Positions 57,880 through 64,000 of a DNA stretch of 64,000 nt are shown piece by piece. This stretch comes from Corylus avellana. Its lineage: Eukaryota; Streptophyta; Magnoliopsida; Fagales; Betulaceae. Under the pieces are notes generated by a model. That model searched no databases. It had not been told where the DNA came from and saw only the letters and a program-made list of their open reading frames with translations. Numbering within the stretch: position 1 is the stretch's first letter; each line of letters begins with the position of its first letter. Made by a program: the position numbers and the translations under genes. The stretch spans positions 25,159,049-25,223,048 of the forward strand of contig NC_081544.1 in NCBI RefSeq assembly GCF_901000735.1, read 5' to 3'.

Positions 57880-58524
57880 GAGCAGAGTCTCGTGTGTTAT
57901 GTCATGCGCTGATGTCCGGATAATAAGCAGTTTTAAGGCGTGAAACCCTATGGATGTCTTGACACCTCATTAACATGCCCAGAAGCCGCCACAAAAAACC
58001 TAAAACGACTTTAGGTTTCAAGGCTTTCAGAAGACTATAAAAGAACTTTGAAGGCACGATTTTCTTAGTTAAGTATTATTATTTCTTGTTGATATAGAGT
58101 ATTTACATACACTTAGAGCTTAGGATTGATTTGTGTGCCACGAGATATTGATGGAATGTACTTAGAAGATTAATTCTCTTGAAGTAATTAAATCACAAGG
58201 TGTTCTACATCAACAAATCGTTTGAAGTCTACCAGTAGGTTGATAAGCAAATCAATAAGAAATATTGGCCAAAGATGAGTTGAAGCTGTCATGGGCAAGA
58301 AGCTAGCAAAGAGCCTGTTTCCACACAAATTGTGTTAGTCGTTACAAAAGATTGTAAGTATACTATGCCTGTGTATTGAATTTCTATTGGTGTTGATTTC
58401 CTGAGTTTAACGGCTCCGAAGAGGTTTTACCGTTAATGTGTTTCATTATGTTCAGATTTTACTACGTAGTTGTCAATTGTGAGTGTTGGGGTCTAAAATA
58501 TGTTACTCAAATTGGTATCAAAAC
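57880..58524 (+). mobile_element. Probable copia LTR tail with primer-binding site
   Basis: Sequence ending TATGTTACTCA at 58509 is followed after 3 nt by TGGTATCAAAAC (58513-58524), close to the initiator-tRNA-Met primer site TGGTATCAGAGC of plant LTR elements. The left boundary is a guess. The internal region is lost just after the site. Confidence 0.4.
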
Positions 58525-58926
58525 GTCTTACACTCCGTTTGGATTTACCTCTTTACTGTGATCATTGACCCCAACCGTCAATGGTTCCGTTTGATTTCAC
58601 CATAAACTCTAATGATAGGGGTACCTAAAAGTGGAATATTAACATTGCAAATTTGAATAATTCGAGGTTAACATTGTAAAACTCAGTACATGTTTGTGGG
58701 GAGAAGGGGGGAGGGGGTAATCAGAGTTTCCCCTATTGTTTTTTAAATTGATCCCACCAAACCGCAATCCAAAACCAACGAGCTTAATTAAAAAAATAAA
58801 AAACCAACGAGTTTACCATACACTCCTCCAAACCCTTCATCATTTTGAAAAATCATTCAACTTTGAAGATCCAATCCAAGAAATCTCTAATCTACATATT
58901 CTCATTGAATATGGGATTATCCGCTT

Positions 58927-59208
58927 TCAACCTATATTCTTCAAAATCCTGATTTTTTTTCCCCTCATTTGGAATGGATCACCTTGTGCCTCCTCATCTT
59001 CGTTGTCTACATCAGAATCTTCTTCTTCGTAAGTTGGTTGAAAATGATGATTGCGAATATTAATTAATGCACCTTGTATCACACAGATTTGTTCAATTTT
59101 ACCGTTAGCAGTACTGAGCCCCAATTCAACGGGCATATCACGAACGGATATCCGCCACAATAAGCTCTTGACTTTCAAGATCTTGCCAGGAAAATCCTCG
59201 CTCTAACA
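58927..59208 (-). other. Unrecognised coding-like fragment, minus strand
   Basis: An open frame of about 93 codons reads EDFPGKILKVKSLLWRISV... then VELGLSTANGKIEQICV, followed by an acidic run (EEEDSDVDNEDEE) and a basic end (MRGKKIRILKNIG). Composition is protein-like, unlike the AT-rich surroundings. There is a stop just upstream (about 59211), and no ATG near the conserved part. It could be an exon of an unannotated gene or a fragment of one. I do not recognise the family. Confidence 0.35.
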
Positions 59209-60100
59209 CTATGTACGTCGTTGATGCCGTAGAAGGTGTAGGAGCAAGAGTTAATCATGTTAACTCAAAAGAATTCTATAGAATTCACAAGAGAAAAACT
59301 AAAATCCACTAGGGAATTTTCAAATAAATTTTATTTTAATAACAAACAATTATCTTCCAAAGTATGCCTTTTTCTGGGCTATGATAAGAAACAAATAATT
59401 AAATAATGCATATAAAAACACATGATGAAAGGATTAATTAAGATGCTAAGCCATCGTCCAAATCAAATTAAATTTCAACGTGGAAATTTTCTCTTGAATT
59501 TTGCTTTTTAAAGATCAGTTTACGAATTCGTGTTGACTAACAAAAATATTTGCGAACATTAATCATTTAATTAGATAGATGGCATATTGAAGTATGAACA
59601 TTAATAGGCAACCAAAAGAATATTTGATTCCATTATTAAGAATAAAAAAAGTATTATACTTTGCTAAAACAATCAGATGAAAAGAATTCCTATTAAATTC
59701 TATGACGCAATATGATTATATATTCTGATGGATATATAGATGCATATAAATGATTCCTCCTGTGAAGAAAGTAGCAAAGGAATCTACTCACAGACAAATT
59801 GTCTGATTTCAGATATAGTACAGATTCTGGAATAATAATGCATGTATGTTAAATTCTCTTATGAAATAATTTTATAATTTTGGAGGAATATTGTTGAGAA
59901 ATTGTCTTTATAAAAGAGGATAAATTAATCCTCGTTATACAATTAAAATAACCTGACAGTAAAAATTTGCCTTTAATTTTTTTTTTTAAAAAAAAGTGCT
60001 GATCTAAAGGCCAGATTTCACTGCAAAAGACTATATAAGACTAGCTAGTATTATATAGTAATGCCCATGATAATTCTCCTTTCTCCCCTCTCCAACATTG

Positions 60101-60140
<40 letters not shown>

Positions 60141-60569
60141 CATGCCAAATCAAGAAGCACTTAAATGGTGCTTACCTGAAAAAGAAAAAAGAAAACATTT
60201 AGGTCCAATTGTCACAAGAATCTGACATCACTTTGCCAAAATCTGTCACTTTCATGCATATTTATCGTGATATTATTATATGTGATTGTTCAATTAGGAT
60301 TTAGAACGTTGGATTTTGAGCAAGCAAGCATGAGATCGATAGAATATTAATTCATTCCGTCCACCACAAAAAATCTGAAACTTAAATATTATGTCCGGGA
60401 ATCGTCAGTATATCGATCAAAGGGAATTTAATGGAGAACATGATACGGACAACATGCCACGAGAATCAACCCACCTCTTTCATCATCTTCTATATTTATA
60501 TATATATATGTGCTTCTTCAGCTCGTGATAAACAAAGAAGAAGAAGAACCAAGGAGATCGAGCTCGATC

Positions 60570-62385
60570 ATGGCGCTTATTACAAATGGCCGTTCCTTTG
60601 GGAGCATTTACAGGAAGTTCAAGCCTCACATCCTGATGGCTGTGGCTCAGCTGGGCTATACTTTTCTATATTTTATCACAGAGGCTTCTTTCAATCATGG
60701 AATGAATCCTCATGTCTATATTACTTACCGACATATTGTAGCTGGTGTAGTCATGCTCCCTTTTGCCTATTTTCTTGAGAGGTACGTATACATGATTGTT
60801 ATTTTCCAGTTTACATGTATAATGCCGCCATAGCTATTGATCGATCATCTTTAATCCTCTCCTGCAGAAAAGTCAGGCCGAAGCTCACATTGGCTCTTCT
60901 ATTGGAAATTTTTGTCCTTTCTCTACTTGGGTATGTAACAAATTAGAGCATGCATACTATAAAAATTATCATTTATCTTAAGAGCTTAACCTTCTGAGAT
61001 ATGATGATTTAACATGGTATCTCATTTTAATTAAACATTATACATGTTAGGCTTCATTTATGAAGGAAAAGTTGAAGTATTGATTAAGTGGTAATTTATA
61101 TAAGAAGGTTAACTTGTCTTTGATAAAATGATTGCAGGGTGGGTTTGACTCTGAACATGTACTTTGCAAGCTTGAGATACACCTCCCCAACCTTCGTTGC
61201 ATCAATGGTGAACACCATAGCTTCCATGACTTTTGTAATAGCAGTTGTACTAAGGTTGGAATGCTTCTTTACCGGTATTCTTTTAAGAGATTTTATCACT
61301 ATTTCCATTTTCCATCTCGTTATATTTTAAAGCTATGTAATTCATGCATGCAGGATGGAGGTTCTTGATCTCCGAAGTCGTCGTGGGATGGGAAAAGTTT
61401 TGGGGACCTTGATTTCCTTGGCTGGTGTAATGACCATGACTCTATACAAGGGACCTCTAATGAGAAATCTATGGCACCCGCTAATCCATGTTCAAGGGAA
61501 AACTGCCACCCACGAGAACTGGTTAAAGGGCTCTATTCTAACTGTTGCAAGCTGTATAACATGGTCCATATGGTACATTATGCAGGTTTTTAGCCCAAAC
61601 CCACAGCTATATATATAGCTTATTGGACTAGTTTCGTGTAGAGTAATGAAAGAACTCTATGACAGACTTTCATAGCTAGACATCTAACGTTGTGGATTAT
61701 CTTCTGAAAATTGTAGGCATTTACATTAAAAAGATATCCTGCTCAACTGTCACTGACTGCATGGATGAGCTTTATTGGAGGAGCACAATCAGCTGTCTTC
61801 ACAGTGATCATAGAACATAAACGAGCTGCTTGGACCATAGGATTCAACATTGACTTCTGGTCAACCATATACGGTGTAAGTATATATCAATATATAGTCT
61901 ATAAATTAGAAAAAATATATATATAGTCTATAGATGTTAAGAGATTCAAATCTAAAATTTTGATTATATTTTGATCATGGATTTGACATGGCAGGGAGTG
62001 GTAGTTTCTGGTTTGATTGTCTTCATTCAACTGTGGTGCACGGAAAAAAAAGGACCAGTTTTTGTGACCATGTTTAATCCTCTTTCAACAATATTAGTAG
62101 CAATTCTGGCATACTTTGTCCTTGGCGAAAAACTGTACATGGGCAGGTAATTTTTCATCGTTCTATCCATATATATGCCATACATAGTAGAAGCATAAGA
62201 TGGAAGCACATAAACAAAAGGAAAGGCCGAAAGAAGAACAAGATAGAAGTAGCCATGTGTATATTCTAGGAGAAATGTTATTTGTCCTTTCTCTCATACA
62301 ATTTTTTTTTAAAAAAAAAAAAATTAGCTATTGAATTTGTAGGATTACATTTTCACCCATATAGGCTCTACAGACTCAACAATTG

Positions 62386-62423
<38 letters not shown>

Positions 62424-62671
62424 GGTTGTTTGAGGAGAAGGACGTTTAGACTTTCTCATATTCTAAACTTGATATTGACTTGTTCAGCATACTAGGGGCA
62501 GTAATCGTCATCATTGGCCTATATATGCTGCTGTGGGGTAAAGATGGAGACCAACAAGTTCACAACGATTCGCAAGAGCAAACTTATTCCCCTTACAACG
62601 AGCAAAAGGATAACAACAACACGCTCATGATTACTTCAGCTCACAAGGAAGAATCAAAGTGCGAACCTTAA
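60570..62671 (+). CDS. WAT1-related protein (EamA-type transporter)
   Basis: A 372-residue membrane protein of the plant drug/metabolite transporter family (WAT1/UMAMIT group), normally with ten helices in two EamA repeats. Exons are 60570-60781, 60868-60930, 61138-61254, 61354-61585, 61717-61875, 61995-62146 and 62488-62671, all GT-AG. Repeat 1 spans about residues 15-150, with KPHILMAVAQLGYTFLY and the MNPHVYITYRHIVAG segment. Repeat 2 spans about 190-335, with TWSIWYIMQ, GPVFVTMFNPLSTI, VLGEKLYMG and GAVIVIIGLYMLLWGK. The C-terminal tail (about 40 residues) is hydrophilic and Gln/Asn-rich. Relatives export or import amino acids, auxin or other small molecules at the plasma membrane or tonoplast; this substrate cannot be told from sequence. 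The ATG follows a purine-rich leader and is the first to open the conserved frame. Confidence 0.93.
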
Positions 62672-63543
62672 AAGATTCAACCATTACTCTGATAAGCATA
62701 GAGATTACGATGTCATCATGATGCAACACCGATTAAAACAAGAGAGAAACAAAAAACCCCAATTGAAGGACACAGAAAGTACTCAAGGGAGGAATTCCAA
62801 AAGGATATCGTATAAACCTTTGCTTCACAGACCACTCGTGAGTTTATTCAGCAAACTAAGCAAGCAAATCAGATTAAGGTGACAATTGAATATCTTTATT
62901 TAACCTTTACTCAAATCCCAATAAATCACAGAATCTTAAAATTTGTCTACATCCAACTTTTTTCTTTATGATTAAGTCTAAGTTGATCTACATCCACATA
63001 TATACATGGTTCAAAGATTGTGTGGAGTTATATATCATGCTAAGATATGGGATGCAAGCAAAATGATATTTCCTCCGTTGTACGGACAACACTATCAACT
63101 GTGGAAAGAATTTGATTGATTCCATGAGTCAGTTGGGTAAATTGAGCTCCCCTAGAAGAGTAATTGGCCCAGAAAACTCAACCGTATCATCCATTAATTG
63201 TAATTAAGCTAGTCTTTGCTGTTATAGGCGCTCCGATTCATAGTTTCAAAGACTTTCTATCATTGGCAAGAAAATAGAATTTGCAAATATACCACTGAAA
63301 TGTTTCTGGGAGAAAGACAATTGTTTGATATGCACTTGAATCATAGAGACTGTTGACTCAAATGATTGAATTAGAAGATGACGGCCAGCAAACAACACAC
63401 TTCGCCAATGCTGCACGTATTTGCTAATAGTTGAATTTCAAAATCAGACCTACTGAAAGAGCAGCTATATATACATGTCGGCAAGGCAACAAAAATGCTG
63501 AATGACAGAAAATCAAGCATTCAAAAAAAAAAAAAAAAAAGAA
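62672..63543. other. Convergent spacer between WAT1-related and bHLH genes
   Basis: The two genes converge here, so the stretch contains both 3' UTRs. I see no further gene. Confidence 0.5.
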
Positions 63544-63795
63544 CTACGCAGCAGGGGGCCTGAGCTCATGATCATGAGATGTATCACGGGCACCTGGAGG
63601 CAAGTACTGCCACATTGGGACTAAACCATAGCTAGGAAAAACTGCCATCTTGTTTGGCCCAGCATGATATGCGCCTGGATGCCCTGGCATAAACCCAGCA
63701 TGACTAGGAATGCCCATAGATTTCACTTGCTGCTCCATCCTTTCCTTATCCGTCTTCAGTGTGAGTTTCTCTTCACGAAGTTCATTCTTCTCTGC
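63544..63795 (-). CDS. ILR3-like bHLH transcription factor, last exon (5' part outside window)
   Basis: On the minus strand an exon starts after an AACAG acceptor (63796) with AEKNELREEKLTLKTDKERM and ends HDHELRPPAA-stop (63544-63546). It encodes 83 residues. This is the C-terminal end of plant group IVc bHLH proteins (ILR3/bHLH105, bHLH104, bHLH115, bHLH34). A leucine-zipper-like continuation is followed by the conserved tail YGLVPMWQYLPPGARDTS. In Arabidopsis these factors control iron-deficiency responses. The bHLH domain itself must lie in exons to the right of 64,000. Which of the four paralogous types it is cannot be settled from this exon. Confidence 0.88.
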   Translation of the reverse strand, partial: AEKNELREEKLTLKTDKERMEQQVKSMGIPSHAGFMPGHPGAYHAGPNKMAVFPSYGLVPMWQYLPPGARDTSHDHELRPPAA

Positions 63796-64000
63796 CTGTT
63801 AAACCGGAAAAGAATTTTAAAACTGGCACTACTAAGCAATTTCATACGAAAGGAAGAGTTTAAACAATTCAACACTTTAAACATACACTCTAACATGCAA
63901 CAGAAAAAATAGATTCCCACATAATTCGATCAACTTATTATGGAAAAACTATGAACATTGAATTTCAGATCCTCTTAAATTTGCCTCTATCATACAGCTC

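Larger units (their letters stand above)
56665..60569. other. Spacer between CASP-like and WAT1-related genes
   Basis: No intact gene is recognised. It contains a probable copia LTR end with a tRNA-Met-type primer site at 58513-58524, a minus-strand coding-like fragment at 58927-59208, and a (TA)n tract at about 60107-60135. Sequence just upstream of 60570 holds a TATA-rich stretch (about 60490-60510) that may be the WAT1-related promoter. Confidence 0.5.

Noticed and set aside
1..64000. CRISPR array, operon, bacterial promoter or organelle insert
   Set aside because: Nothing with regular spaced repeats or prokaryotic gene organisation, and no recognisable plastid or mitochondrial gene; all genes are spliced plant nuclear types.

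Overview
This is nuclear plant DNA. It is AT-rich, has spliced genes with GT/GC-AG introns, contains plant-type transposable elements (CACTA, MULE- and hAT-like MITEs, copia and gypsy LTRs, a tRNA-derived SINE), and all its genes belong to plant families. The gene content suits a dicot. I cannot name the species. Two 100-N gaps (3691-3790 and 8719-8818) show a scaffolded assembly.

From the left edge to 52,009, the window is one head-to-tail array of 2-oxoglutarate/Fe(II)-dependent dioxygenases (2-ODDs) of the '1-aminocyclopropane-1-carboxylate oxidase homolog' type, which includes E8-like, D4H-like and GSL-OH-like enzymes. I number them 1-13, all on the + strand. Nine appear intact: copies 3, 4, 5, 7, 8, 10, 11, 12 and 13. 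Copies 2, 6 and 9 are pseudogenes. Copy 1 is represented only by its last exon at the window edge. Every complete copy has three exons. Exon 1 encodes the N-terminal DIOX_N region. Exon 2 is 322 nt in every complete copy and carries the HxD iron ligands. Exon 3 carries the distal His and the RxS 2-oxoglutarate motif. N-terminal sequences group neighbours into four blocks: 1-3, 4-6, 7-10 and 11-13. This points to serial local duplication, with later gene conversion and transposon insertion. Intron 2 starts with GC, not GT, in every copy where it can be seen.

The spacers and introns hold many elements that can be placed in time because paralogous sites without the insert are present. They include solo LTRs with 5-bp target duplications, a SINE with a 16-bp target duplication, MITEs with 9-bp target duplications, and a copia 3' LTR that was duplicated with the genes and lies just upstream of copies 7, 8 and 9.

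The right flank (52-64 kb) is ordinary single-copy sequence: a CASP-like 5B membrane protein (54,291-56,664, +), a seven-exon WAT1-related EamA transporter (60,570-62,671, +), and the last exon of an ILR3-like bHLH transcription factor entering from the right on the - strand (63,544-63,795). Nothing links these to the dioxygenases except position. The array is a plausible source of oxidative diversity in specialised metabolism, but no substrate can be read from the sequence.
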